Source: an uncultured Eubacteriales bacterium
GTDB lineage: Bacteria > Bacillota > Clostridia > Oscillospirales > Oscillospiraceae
Length of the DNA stretch: 64,000 bases
Direction of reading: 5' to 3'
Assembly: GCA_900545925.1 (NCBI GenBank)
Contig: URAZ01000011.1
Span: forward strand, 19,601 to 83,600
Made by a program: the position numbers and the translations under genes. The notes beneath the pieces were generated by a model that was not told the origin of the DNA, did not search any database, and saw nothing but the letters and a program-made list of their open reading frames with translations. Shown here in pieces: positions 49,902 to 58,457 of this stretch. Positions within the stretch are counted from its first letter, which is position 1; each line of letters opens with the position of its first letter.

Positions 49902-50399
49902 TTATACGTCTTCGATGATAGGCGAGGGCTTGGCCTGCTGCGGGTTGACGAGGGCGCGGAACTTGCCGCGGGACTCGCGGATCTCGCTCAGAGCCTGCGC
50001 AATGGCATCCTCTGTGCGCTTCATAGAGTCGTCAACATAATCATTCGTGACCTGACGCAGTTCCTTGATCTTGGCCTGTGCATTTTTCATCAAGTCGTCG
50101 GCCTCTTTCTGGGCCTGCAGATAGACCTCTTCGTGCGAGATCATCTGACGGGCGCGCTGCTCAGCCTGCTTGAGAATGTTTTCGGCCTCGCGTTTGGCGT
50201 TGGTAATGACCTCGTTGCGGGACTCAACGATCGTCTTGGCCTGCTTGAGTTCACCGGGAAGCTGGTTGCTGATCTCATCGAGAAGATCGAGAACCTTGTC
50301 ACGTTCGAGTACGCACTTGTCCGCGCCGAGCGGCAAACTCCACGCATCCTGTACCATCTCATACAACGTTGTCAGGATCTCTTCAATACCGCTTGCCAT
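49902..50399 (-). CDS. Coiled-coil protein, DivIVA / V-type ATPase subunit H-like
   Basis: The 165-residue soluble protein has a short N-terminal domain (GIEEILTTLYEMVQDAWSLPLGADKCVLERDKVLDLLDEISNQLP). A long coiled coil follows (about 50-140: VESRNEVITNAKREAENILKQAEQRARQM...). Proteins like this are found beside coaD/rsmD in Clostridia and are annotated variously as ATPase or DivIVA-like; no function is established. GGAGG lies upstream of ATG 50399. It follows coaD by 12 bases. The T-box begins a few bases after its stop. Confidence 0.75.
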   Translation of the reverse strand: MASGIEEILTTLYEMVQDAWSLPLGADKCVLERDKVLDLLDEISNQLPGELKQAKTIVESRNEVITNAKREAENILKQAEQRARQMISHEEVYLQAQKEADDLMKNAQAKIKELRQVTNDYVDDSMKRTEDAIAQALSEIRESRGKFRALVNPQQAKPSPIIEDV

Positions 50400-50411
50400 A
50401 AAAATACCTCC

Positions 50412-50897
50412 TTAGATTTGCTCCATCATGCGAGCCTTGAAGTCCGGAATGATCGCCGCGGGCAGAAAATCGCTCACGTCGGCATCATACCGTGCCAACT
50501 CCTTGACGGCGCTGGAACTCAAGTACATGAACTGATGCTCCGCAGTCAGGAACATGGTATCAAGTCCGGGATTGAGTTTATGATTCATGAGCGCCATCTG
50601 GAATTCACGCTCGAAATCAGAAACGGCCCGCAGGCCCTTGATAATAATGGAACTTCCCTGTTCGCGCGCAAAGTCGGCCAGCAGCTTGTTGGAGTGCATG
50701 ACCGCAACGTTCGGAATATCCGCCGTGACGCGGCGGATGAGTTCAACGCGTTCTTCCGGCGTGAACATGGGGCTTTTTTCACAGTTATACATCACACAGA
50801 CGATCAGCCGGTCAAAGCTGCGCGCCGCGCGGGTGATGATGTTGAGATGACCGTTTGTAACAGGGTCAAAGCTGCCGGGGTAAATTGCTGTTCTCAT
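50412..50897 (-). CDS. coaD: Phosphopantetheine adenylyltransferase
   Basis: CoaD catalyses the fourth step of coenzyme A synthesis. The 161-residue protein has the nucleotidyl-transferase motif YPGSFDPVTNGHLNI (residues 5-19, TxGH-like with NGH), FEREFQMALMN (about 88-98) and the C-terminal YLSSSAVKELARYDADVSDFLP. ATG 50897 is 15 bases after the rsmD stop. It is part of the rsmD-coaD pair common in Firmicutes. Confidence 0.97.
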   Translation of the reverse strand: MRTAIYPGSFDPVTNGHLNIITRAARSFDRLIVCVMYNCEKSPMFTPEERVELIRRVTADIPNVAVMHSNKLLADFAREQGSSIIIKGLRAVSDFEREFQMALMNHKLNPGLDTMFLTAEHQFMYLSSSAVKELARYDADVSDFLPAAIIPDFKARMMEQI

Positions 50898-50912
50898 GGC
50901 GCCTCCAGCCGG

Positions 50913-51455
50913 CTATCCTCTGCGGAAGATCGTCACCGCAGCCTTGCCGTAGCGGTAATCCCGGTAACGCACAAGACCCGGAATTTCATCCGGAAGGGAC
51001 TTCTCAAAGGGTCTTTCACAGACTATTATACCACTGTTCGTCAAAATGTCAATTTCTGATATGATTTTTAGCGCAGTTTCAAGGAAAATTTCCGCATAAG
51101 GCGGGTCTAAGAGGATCAAATCGAACTGTGTACGGCAGGTTTTCAGGTAGGAACTGTAATCTGCCTGCGCAACTGTGGCGTGATCTTCCAGTCTTGTCTT
51201 TTTCAGGTTCTCCCGGATAACGGCAATCGGCTCTTTACCCTTATCGACAAATGTGCAGTGTGCCGCGCCGCGGCTAAGCGCCTCGATACCAAGCTGGCCA
51301 GAGCCTGCGAACAGGTCGAGCGCCGTTCTCCCCTCGATTTCAAACTGGATGGCGGAGAAAATACCCTCCTTGACCTGATCCATGGTCGGGCGGGTATCCA
51401 TGCCCTTCGGGGCCTTCAGCGGGACGCCTCTGGCGGTTCCTGTGATGACGCGCAT
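50913..51455 (-). CDS. rsmD: 16S rRNA (guanine-966-N2)-methyltransferase
   Basis: RsmD methylates G966 of 16S rRNA. The 180-residue protein has MRVITGTARGVPLKAPKGMDTRPTMDQVKEGIFSAI, the SAM motif ALDLFAGSGQLGIEALSRGA (about 45) and LILLDPPYAE (DPPY, about 115). Its start lies inside the last 40 bases of uvrC, indicating coupling. The length is normal. Confidence 0.96.
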   Translation of the reverse strand: MRVITGTARGVPLKAPKGMDTRPTMDQVKEGIFSAIQFEIEGRTALDLFAGSGQLGIEALSRGAAHCTFVDKGKEPIAVIRENLKKTRLEDHATVAQADYSSYLKTCRTQFDLILLDPPYAEIFLETALKIISEIDILTNSGIIVCERPFEKSLPDEIPGLVRYRDYRYGKAAVTIFRRG

Positions 51456-53281
51456 GCGGCTCCTCCTTCCTTCGGGTGAAAATGCTGATAAACAGCCAGC
51501 GCGGCGGATTCCGGGAGCACCTGCTCCAGCTGGCTGCGTTCTGCTTGTGAAATGGCTTTGACAGAGCGGAATTTTTTCAAGAGCGCCTGCCGCCGCTTTT
51601 CGCCGATGCCGGGAATGTCCTCCAGCCCGGATTTTTTCATGCGGCGGGATCGGAGCGCACGCTGGTAGGTGATGGCAAAGCGGTGCGTCTCCTCCTGAAT
51701 GGTCCCGATGAGCGCAAACACAGACGGTACGGCGCTGATGGCAATTTCGGCGCCTTCGGCGGTTACGAGCGCTCTTGTGCGGTGCTTGTCGTCCTTGACC
51801 ATGCCGTAGGCCGGAATATCCAGTCCAAGCGTCTGCAAGACCTCCTCTGCAACCCTTGTATGCTCAACGCCGCCGTCGATCAGCAGAACATCCGGCCGCT
51901 CGGAAAAGCCCGCATCCTGCTGAACATAATGCGTGAGACGGCGCAGGAGAATCTGGTGCATGGACGCGTAATCGTCCTGATCGGTCAGACCCTCGACGCG
52001 GAAGCGCTTATAGGCGGATTTGAGCGGCCTGCCGTCCTGAAAGACGACCATGGACGCGACAATGTCCGTTCCGGCCAGATTGGAAATATCATAGGCCTCC
52101 ATCCGGTGCGGAATATCCGGCAGATGGAGCATATCGGCCAGCGCGCCGAGCGTTCCGGTGCGGCGCTCTGCTTTGGTTGTAATGCGCTCGGCCTCTTCGC
52201 GCGCATTTTTATGGGCAAGTTCGACCAGACGCACATTATCGCCGCGCTGCGGCATGCGGATAAGGACCTTTTTGTTCAGTTCCTGCTGCAAAAGAGCAGA
52301 GAACAGTTCCGCATCCTCCAGTTCAAACGGCGTAAGGATGACCTTTGGCGCTGTGCCGCGCGCAAGATAGAACTGCTTGACAAGGGCGGAGACAGCTTCC
52401 TGCGGGTCGTCCGCCGGAGATAGAATCTCATATTCCTTGTCGAGCAGGCTTCCGTTTACATAATGCAGAACCGCAAAGCAGGCCCGCGCTTCGTTCTGGT
52501 AATAGCCGATCACATCGGTATTGGCCATTGTCCCGGCTGTCACAAGCTGCCTTTCACCGAGGGACTCCACGGCGCGCAGCCGGTCGCGCAGGGACGCGGC
52601 AAGTTCAAACTGCAATTTTTCGGCAGCGCCCTCCATCTGCATGCGCAATTCGTCCGCGACCTTTTTATAGCTGCCCTGCAGAATCAGCACAGCCTGCTCC
52701 ATGCGGGCGTGATACTCCTTCTGGCTGCGCGAAAGCTGACACCAGCCGTCGCAGTTGTTCATATGAAAATTGAGGCACGGCCGGTCCTTGCCAAGATCAC
52801 GTGGAAACTGCTTGGAGCAGCCCGGAAGCTTCAGCGTCAGGCGGAGCGTGTCGATCACATGCTGCGTAACAGAACGGCCGCCGAAGGGGCCGAAATAGCT
52901 GGCCTTGTCCCCCGCCGTTTTGCTGACCATCTGCATGGTCGGGTAGTCCTCCGTCAGATCGACGCGCAGATAGGGATACCCCTTGTCGTCTTTCAGGAGA
53001 ATATTATACTTCGGCATATGCCGCTTGATGAGCGAGCATTCGAGCACCAGCGCCTCAAACTCTGAACGCGCAACGATAGTATCGAAATGGTCGATCTGCG
53101 ACACCATTTTACGCGTCTTCGGCGTATGCGCCGCTGTATCCTGAAAATACTGGCTGACACGGTTCTTGAGTTTTTTGGCCTTGCCGACATAGATAACCGT
53201 ACCGGCCTTATCCTGCATGATGTAGACGCCCGGCTCATATGGAAGCGAAAGCGCCTTGTCCTTGAGTTCTTCAAATGTCAT
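51416..53281 (-). CDS. uvrC: UvrABC excinuclease subunit C
   Basis: UvrC makes both incisions in nucleotide excision repair. The 621-residue protein has the GIY-YIG domain (GVYIMQDKAGTVIYVGKAKKLKNRV, residues 18-42), a UVR motif (about 205-240), an RNase H-like endonuclease domain (MEAYDISNLAGTDIVASMVVF; LLIDGG) and a C-terminal helix-hairpin-helix (LEDIPGIGEKRRQALLKKF). It overlaps rsmD by 40 bases. The ribosome binding site before ATG 53281 is weak. A terminator sits just upstream (53293-53317), so expression may depend on readthrough from the HPr-like gene or on a promoter I did not see. Confidence 0.95.
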   Translation of the reverse strand: MTFEELKDKALSLPYEPGVYIMQDKAGTVIYVGKAKKLKNRVSQYFQDTAAHTPKTRKMVSQIDHFDTIVARSEFEALVLECSLIKRHMPKYNILLKDDKGYPYLRVDLTEDYPTMQMVSKTAGDKASYFGPFGGRSVTQHVIDTLRLTLKLPGCSKQFPRDLGKDRPCLNFHMNNCDGWCQLSRSQKEYHARMEQAVLILQGSYKKVADELRMQMEGAAEKLQFELAASLRDRLRAVESLGERQLVTAGTMANTDVIGYYQNEARACFAVLHYVNGSLLDKEYEILSPADDPQEAVSALVKQFYLARGTAPKVILTPFELEDAELFSALLQQELNKKVLIRMPQRGDNVRLVELAHKNAREEAERITTKAERRTGTLGALADMLHLPDIPHRMEAYDISNLAGTDIVASMVVFQDGRPLKSAYKRFRVEGLTDQDDYASMHQILLRRLTHYVQQDAGFSERPDVLLIDGGVEHTRVAEEVLQTLGLDIPAYGMVKDDKHRTRALVTAEGAEIAISAVPSVFALIGTIQEETHRFAITYQRALRSRRMKKSGLEDIPGIGEKRRQALLKKFRSVKAISQAERSQLEQVLPESAALAVYQHFHPKEGGAACASSQEPPEASR

Positions 53282-53292
53282 AACTTCTGAAT

Positions 53293-53317
53293 AAAAAAGC
53301 GCTGCGGACGCAGCGCC
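53293..53317 (-). terminator. Terminator between the HPr-like gene and uvrC
   Basis: On the minus strand a 7 bp stem (53310-53316 with 53299-53305) is followed by TTTTTT. A second, weaker hairpin (AGGAGGG...CCCTCCT) lies near 53346-53366. It ends 12 bases before uvrC. Confidence 0.8.
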
Positions 53318-53392
53318 AGCAAATGTGCAGATCGGGCGGCAGACGCAGGAGGGACAACGCCCCTCCTGTCGTTACCGGTTGTAAAAAATGCC

Positions 53393-53653
53393 TCAGAAGA
53401 CCTCTTTTACGAGCATGTCGGTCAGTGCTTTTACTGCTTCTTCCTCATCGGGGCCTTCCGCAATGATGCTGACACGCGTGCCCTTGGTGATGCCCATGGA
53501 CAGAACGCCGAGCAGGCTCTTGGCGTTGATCTTGCGGTCCTCGACCTCGACCCAGATGCTGGACTTGAATTCATTGGCCTTCTGGATGAAGTAGGTGGCC
53601 TGCCGGTTGTAAAGGCCGGATTCGCACTTCACGATGGATTGCTGCATGTACAT
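53393..53653 (-). CDS. HPr-like protein lacking the phospho-histidine
   Basis: The 86-residue protein is an HPr-fold member (KCESGLYNRQATYFIQKANEF; AKSLLGVLSMGITKGTRVSIIAEGPDEEEAVKALTDML). At position 15, where HPr has the catalytic His of GLHARPA, there is Tyr, so it cannot carry phosphate from Enzyme I. Ser46, the HPr kinase site, is conserved with its context, as in Crh. It may thus act in catabolite control rather than transport, but that is an inference. I chose ATG 53653 with AAGGAG eight bases upstream. The promoter is at 53709-53736. Confidence 0.85.
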   Translation of the reverse strand: MYMQQSIVKCESGLYNRQATYFIQKANEFKSSIWVEVEDRKINAKSLLGVLSMGITKGTRVSIIAEGPDEEEAVKALTDMLVKEVF

Positions 53654-53708
53654 AGACGACACTCCTTATACATCTTGCCGGGGATTAAAGTTTACTATCG
53701 ACTTTCTA

Positions 53709-53736
53709 ATTTTAGCAAATTTCATTGAAAAGTCAA
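53709..53736 (-). promoter_or_regulatory. Promoter of the HPr-like gene
   Basis: On the minus strand, -35 TTGACT (53731-53736) and -10 TAAAAT (53709-53714) are 16 bp apart, about 55 bases before the start codon. Confidence 0.7.
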
Positions 53737-53782
53737 TCACTATTTCATTGCGCTCCAATTTCCGGACAAAAAGCGCCGGAAA

Positions 53783-56167
53783 TTATTTGAACTCGACAAT
53801 CGTCACGCCGGATTCGCCCTCACCGTAGACGCCGAGGCGGAAGGACTTAACATATTTACAGCGGCGCAATTCGTCCTGCACAGCCGCGCGCAGAACACCC
53901 GTGCCCTTGCCGTGGATGATGCGTGCATTCGGGAGATTGCCCATATAGGCTGCATCCAGGAAATTATCGAGCACCGGCAGCGCCTCGTCAACAGCCATAC
54001 CGCGGATATCGAGTTCCGGCTGGGCCGCCGCCTTGAGTTCGCGTACCTTGCCTGCAATGACCTTTTTCGCCGCGTTCTGCGTCTCGTTTTCCAGGAGGTA
54101 CACCTCCTCCGGTTTTGCCGTGACCTGTAGGATACCGGCGCGCAGCTGATAGCTTCCGTCCTTGTTGATTGCAAGCACGGTTGCCTTTGTGCCAAGCTTC
54201 AGAAGTTCAACCGTATCGCCTATGCGGATGGCGCGGGTCGGCTCCGGGCGCTGCTTTTCCTCGTGCTGGGGCTGCATTCTGCTTTCCGCCTCGTTGAGAT
54301 TGCGGCGCAGCTGTGCCTGCTTTTCATTGGAGCCGGGAACGAACGCGCCGTTTTTCGCCTGCTTCCGAAGCTGCTTGAGTTCTTCATAGACCGCGTCGGC
54401 GGCACGGCGGGCATCATCGATGATATACTGCGCCTCCTTGCGCGCCTGCTGGGCGGCCTTTTCCTTTTCCTGCTTGATCTGCGCGTAATACTCGTCGGAT
54501 TTTTCCTTCTGCTTTTCTGTCTCGCGGCGCAGGCGCTCGGCCTCTTCCTTTGCTTTCTCCATCTCCTGCCGCTGCTGGTCAAGCTGCGTCAGAACATCCT
54601 CGAAATTCACGTCATTCTGGCTGACGAGGCTGCGGGCCTGCTCCAGAATGGCCTCGTCGATGCCAAGGCGCTTGGAAATGGCAAACGCATTGGACTTGCC
54701 GGGCACACCGATGAGCAGCCGGTAGGTCGGCTGGAGCGTTTCGACGTTAAATTCACACGACGCGTTCATCACGCCGCTTGTGCGCATGGCGTAAAGCTTG
54801 AGTTCGGCGTAGTGCGTCGTCGCCGCAACGCCAGCACCGCACTTGCGGCAGAACTCGATGATGGAAATGGCCAGCGCCGCACCCTCGGCCGGGTCGGTTC
54901 CGGCGCAGAGCTCATCAAACAGCACAAGGCTGTCTTTGTCGCAGACCTTAAGAATCTCTACAATATTCTTTGTATGCGACGAGAACGTGGAAAGCGACTG
55001 CTCGATGGATTGTTCGTCGCCGATGTCGGCGAAAACCTGCTCGTAGACATTGATCGCGCTGCCGTCGTCGGCAGGGATATGCAGGCCGCACTCGGCCATG
55101 AGTGTCAGCAGGCCAATGGTCTTGAGCGTGACGGTCTTGCCGCCGGTGTTGGGGCCGGTGATGATGAGCGTGTCAAAATCACTGCCGAGGCGCACAGAGA
55201 TGGGCACGACGGTCTTGCCGGTGATGAGCGGATGGCGGGCGCGGATCAGGTTCAGCTGGCCGTCTGTGCGCACCTCCGGGCAGATGGCGCGCATGGCAAA
55301 TGACAGACGTGCCCTTGCAAAAATGCACTCCAGCTGCAGCAGCACGTCATAGTCCAGCTTGATCTGCTCACGGTGGCCCGCAGCTTCAGCGGAGAGTTCG
55401 GCAAGAATGCGCTCGATCTCCTTGCGCTCAGCCATAAACAGTTCGCGCAATTCGTTATTGCCGTTGACAGCGGACATGGGTTCGATGAAATAGGTGCTGC
55501 CGGAGGCGGATACGTCGTGCACAAGGCCCGGAAGCTGGCTCTTGCACTCGGCCTTGACCGGGACGACGAAGCGGTCGGAGCGGATGGTCACGATCGGCTC
55601 CTGCAAAATTTTTGCGTAGGACGGCGAGGTGATGATCTTCTGCAGTGATTCTCGGATCTTGGAACTCTGCTGGCGGATCTTGCGGCGGATAGAGGCAAGT
55701 TCGCTGCTGGCTGCGTCCGCGATCTCATCTTTGGAGAGAATGGAGGTAAAGATGCGCTCCTCCAGATATTTATTCGTGGTGATCTGCTGGAAGTACACAT
55801 CCAGCACGCTTGACTCCTGTGCGCTTCTCCCTTCGCCTTCGGAATACGCTTTTGTCTGGCGGGCAGACTTTAAAACAGCTGCAATACGCAGCAGTTCTTC
55901 CGGGCTGAGGCAACCGCCGCGGTCGGCGCGGTCAAGCGACGCGCCCACATCATATAATCCGCCGAAGGACGGCGAGCCCTTGACCGTGATGCAGGCGCAG
56001 GCCGCGCTTGTCTCGTCCAGAAGATGGCGAATCTCATCCGCGTCCGTACTGGGGCGGACGGCAAGGCAGCGTTCCTTTGCCGCCTGCGATGCGGCATGGT
56101 CGGAAAGCATCGCCAGAACCTTGTCCAGGTCCAGCTTTGTCAGTGATTTTTCATATTGTTCGTTCAT
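53783..56167 (-). CDS. mutS2: MutS2 family ATPase/nuclease
   Basis: MutS2 suppresses recombination and acts on collided ribosomes; it is not the mismatch-repair MutS. The 794-residue protein has a MutS core and Walker A GPNTGGKTVTLK (about 335) with LVLFDELCAGTDP (about 411). A long Glu/Lys/Gln-rich coiled coil (about 520-640), a KOW-like segment and a C-terminal Smr endonuclease domain (ELDIRGMAVDEAL; ARIIHGKGTGVL) follow. recO lies 18 bases upstream. It ends in a hairpin near 53756-53783 without a T tail. Confidence 0.96.
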   Translation of the reverse strand: MNEQYEKSLTKLDLDKVLAMLSDHAASQAAKERCLAVRPSTDADEIRHLLDETSAACACITVKGSPSFGGLYDVGASLDRADRGGCLSPEELLRIAAVLKSARQTKAYSEGEGRSAQESSVLDVYFQQITTNKYLEERIFTSILSKDEIADAASSELASIRRKIRQQSSKIRESLQKIITSPSYAKILQEPIVTIRSDRFVVPVKAECKSQLPGLVHDVSASGSTYFIEPMSAVNGNNELRELFMAERKEIERILAELSAEAAGHREQIKLDYDVLLQLECIFARARLSFAMRAICPEVRTDGQLNLIRARHPLITGKTVVPISVRLGSDFDTLIITGPNTGGKTVTLKTIGLLTLMAECGLHIPADDGSAINVYEQVFADIGDEQSIEQSLSTFSSHTKNIVEILKVCDKDSLVLFDELCAGTDPAEGAALAISIIEFCRKCGAGVAATTHYAELKLYAMRTSGVMNASCEFNVETLQPTYRLLIGVPGKSNAFAISKRLGIDEAILEQARSLVSQNDVNFEDVLTQLDQQRQEMEKAKEEAERLRRETEKQKEKSDEYYAQIKQEKEKAAQQARKEAQYIIDDARRAADAVYEELKQLRKQAKNGAFVPGSNEKQAQLRRNLNEAESRMQPQHEEKQRPEPTRAIRIGDTVELLKLGTKATVLAINKDGSYQLRAGILQVTAKPEEVYLLENETQNAAKKVIAGKVRELKAAAQPELDIRGMAVDEALPVLDNFLDAAYMGNLPNARIIHGKGTGVLRAAVQDELRRCKYVKSFRLGVYGEGESGVTIVEFK

Positions 56168-56185
56168 AAGTACGATCCTATTCTG

Positions 56186-56929
56186 TTACTCTGTCAAAAG
56201 TGATTTATAGAAATCCAGCGTGTAAAAGCTGCGCTCCAGCTGCGTAAGCAGATAGCTTTCCGCCGCATCACACAGTTCTTTCTCCGCCGAACCCGTCAGC
56301 GTGAAGGAAAACAGCTTTTTATCCGGGCAGGAAACGATATAGCGCATCGCGGCCAGCGACGCGGATGAGAGCGGCATGCGCACACCGTCGGACGCGCGGC
56401 AGGACGCACACTCGAGCGTCCCGTCTGCAATCGAGAACCGGTCAGGTTCAGCATTCCCGCACACGCAGCAGCCGGAAAGTTCCGGCAGATAGCCTGCAAG
56501 GGCGGCAAGGCGCAGTTCCGTCGCCGCCTTGACGAGCCGCGGTGGCTTTTTCAGCTTCGCAAGCGCGTAGAGCGCGTTCAAAATCAGCGGCAGCAGCGCA
56601 GGGCTTGCCGCATCCTCCTGCGATAAAACCTCGGCAAGCTGGGCAAAATAACTGGCAAGCGCCAGCAGTTCAATGTCCGTCCGCAGTTCCGGAAACATCT
56701 CAAGCGCGGTCGCCTCGGTGATGGAGGAAAAGCCGTGCGCCTCGCCGACGGTAAACTCCGCATAGGTCAGAAGCTGGCAGGCCCCCTTCAACTTGCTGCG
56801 GTTGGAGCGCACGCCGCGTGCCTTCATCGTAAGCAAACCGCGGTCGGCACTCAAAACCGTCAGGATGCGGTCCGTTTCCTTATATTCGGTTGTCCGGAGG
56901 ACAAGCCCCCGCGTCGTCAGGTAGTCCAT
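56186..56929 (-). CDS. recO: DNA repair protein RecO
   Basis: RecO loads RecA with RecF and RecR in gap repair. The 247-residue protein has the N-terminal OB fold (TTRGLVLRTTEYKETDRILTVLSADRGLLTMKARGVRS) and a helical domain with a four-Cys zinc site (CCVCG, CASC, about residues 157-180). Its start overlaps yqzL by 50 bases, so the two are translated from one message. GAGGGAAG precedes the ATG at 56929. The length is normal. Confidence 0.94.
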   Translation of the reverse strand: MDYLTTRGLVLRTTEYKETDRILTVLSADRGLLTMKARGVRSNRSKLKGACQLLTYAEFTVGEAHGFSSITEATALEMFPELRTDIELLALASYFAQLAEVLSQEDAASPALLPLILNALYALAKLKKPPRLVKAATELRLAALAGYLPELSGCCVCGNAEPDRFSIADGTLECASCRASDGVRMPLSSASLAAMRYIVSCPDKKLFSFTLTGSAEKELCDAAESYLLTQLERSFYTLDFYKSLLTE

Positions 56930-57038
56930 GCTCCGCTTCCCTCACGCTTTGCTGCGCGCGGCCTGCATCTTTAAACAGCAGATACGCCTCCGGCGCGCCG
57001 GTATCGGTAAAAACTTCCCATAAAAACTCTGCTCGCAT
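56880..57038 (-). CDS. yqzL: YqzL family small protein
   Basis: This 52-residue frame (MRAEFLWEVFTDTGAPEAYLLFKDAGRAQQ...) has AGGAGG nine bases upstream of ATG 57038 and matches the YqzL pattern: an aromatic N-terminal F-x-W-x-V-F, TG, and AYLLFK. YqzL precedes recO in Bacillus, so the position supports the call. It overlaps recO by 50 bases. Its function is unknown, and it is short enough to be missed by automatic gene finding. Confidence 0.75.
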   Translation of the reverse strand: MRAEFLWEVFTDTGAPEAYLLFKDAGRAQQSVREAEHGLPDDAGACPPDNRI

Positions 57039-57121
57039 CGGTTCGGCCTCCTTTTCTGTTAGGATAAGCCGAACCGCCGGACGCTATGCCGGGGATTTCT
57101 GGCAACGCGCCCTCAGGTAAC

Positions 57122-58282
57122 TCAGCCCTTTTCCAGCAGCTTTGCAAGCACACTGCGTCCCACCTGCATCGCGCCCTTTGGGCAGAATTCCTGACAGCAG
57201 AAGCAGTGGATACAGGCCTTCCGGTCAATATCCGGCTTGCCGCCGCGCATTGTGATGGCTTTGGCCGGACAGATATTGGCGCATTTTTTACAGCCGACGC
57301 AGGCGCTTGCGCGAAGCTTGGGGTACGGCGTAAGCATATGGAACAGGAAGCTGTCGGCAAGCTTGGCGAAAACACCCTTTCCGCCGCTGCGGAAAAAGAC
57401 GCTTGCCTGCGAGGGGACAGTCTTGTAGTCCGGGACGGCAAACGCGGCAGGTTCACCGAAAATCGTCAGCTTTTCCGCACTGTCCGGGCACAGGCCGCGC
57501 CGGATGGCAGCGGAGAGCGTCGGCACCTCACTGGGCATCAGACCGATGAGGCCACAGGCAGCTAAGTCAAGCTTATGCGCGCTCTGCGCTGCGATCAGGC
57601 AGCCGATGGAGCGCGCGGAGCCCTGCGTCGGACCGTTGCCCTCCATGCCGACGACCGCGTCGCAGATGCAAAGGCGCGGTCTGCAATATTCGCAAAGGTC
57701 AACAAGCATGTCGGCAAAATCGGAGACTTTCGGGTATTTATAGTGATATTCCGGCTTCATCGTGCCGGGAATGATGCCAAAAAAGTTTTTCACGGCGTTC
57801 GTCATGCCCATCATGCCGTGCGTTTTGAGTTTGCAGACATCGATGATTGCGTCGGCCTGCTGCAGATAAGCGGTCATGGTGAACGAGCGCGCCTGCAAAG
57901 CCTCCGGGTACGAGACGGTACAGACAGAAAAGTCCTCGTTGAGTTCCGCACCGAGCGCTTCGGCGGCCCGCAGGCCGGTCGCGTCGTAGACGCGCTGCAA
58001 ATGTGCGCTCGTATACAGCCCGCCGGGGCTATCGCCGAGGATCACATGCGCACCGCGCGCCGTCAGCATTCTCACAAGCGCGCAGACAACCGCCGGATGG
58101 ACCGTGGCGGCCTGCTCCGGCTTCATGGCGGAAACAAGATTGAGTTTCAGTGCCACACGCATGCCGGGCGTGACCCAGTCAAGGCCGCCCGCCGCGTCAA
58201 CGGCAGTTTGCAGCGCAGCAGAAACCTCCGTATCATCATAGCTTTTGCAGGCGGCAAACGCAGCATCCCAGTTCATATTCAT
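57122..58282 (-). CDS. DUF362 domain protein with two [4Fe-4S] motifs
   Basis: The 386-residue protein has a DUF362 domain (residues 20-300; MRVALKLNLVSAMKP, VILGDSPGG, VCKLKTHGMMGMTNAVKNFFGIIPG, GMEGNGPTQGSARSIG). Its C-terminal ferredoxin domain has two Cys sets (CVGCKKCANICPAK, CIHCFCCQEFCPKG). It is a cytoplasmic redox-type protein of unknown substrate, common in anaerobes. ATG 58282 is four bases from GGAGG; ATG 58276 would also work. It is transcribed on its own. Confidence 0.88.
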   Translation of the reverse strand: MNMNWDAAFAACKSYDDTEVSAALQTAVDAAGGLDWVTPGMRVALKLNLVSAMKPEQAATVHPAVVCALVRMLTARGAHVILGDSPGGLYTSAHLQRVYDATGLRAAEALGAELNEDFSVCTVSYPEALQARSFTMTAYLQQADAIIDVCKLKTHGMMGMTNAVKNFFGIIPGTMKPEYHYKYPKVSDFADMLVDLCEYCRPRLCICDAVVGMEGNGPTQGSARSIGCLIAAQSAHKLDLAACGLIGLMPSEVPTLSAAIRRGLCPDSAEKLTIFGEPAAFAVPDYKTVPSQASVFFRSGGKGVFAKLADSFLFHMLTPYPKLRASACVGCKKCANICPAKAITMRGGKPDIDRKACIHCFCCQEFCPKGAMQVGRSVLAKLLEKG

Positions 58283-58357
58283 ACGTCCTCCTACAGCCAG
58301 TTAAAAACAGTCTACCACTAAACGGACGCGATTGCAATGCAGGAAATCCGCACAGTA

Positions 58358-58386
58358 TTTACTTTTTGGTGAATTTATGTTACAAT
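58358..58386 (+). promoter_or_regulatory. Promoter of the LCP gene
   Basis: -35 TTTACT (58358-58363) and -10 TACAAT (58381-58386) are 17 bp apart on the plus strand, 71 bases before the LCP start. It diverges from the DUF362 gene. Confidence 0.65.
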
Positions 58387-58457
58387 GATACAATATTTAT
58401 GGGACTTTCTTTCCACCAGCCGCCTCGGCTGCGCGGAAAATGGAAGGAGAACATAGT

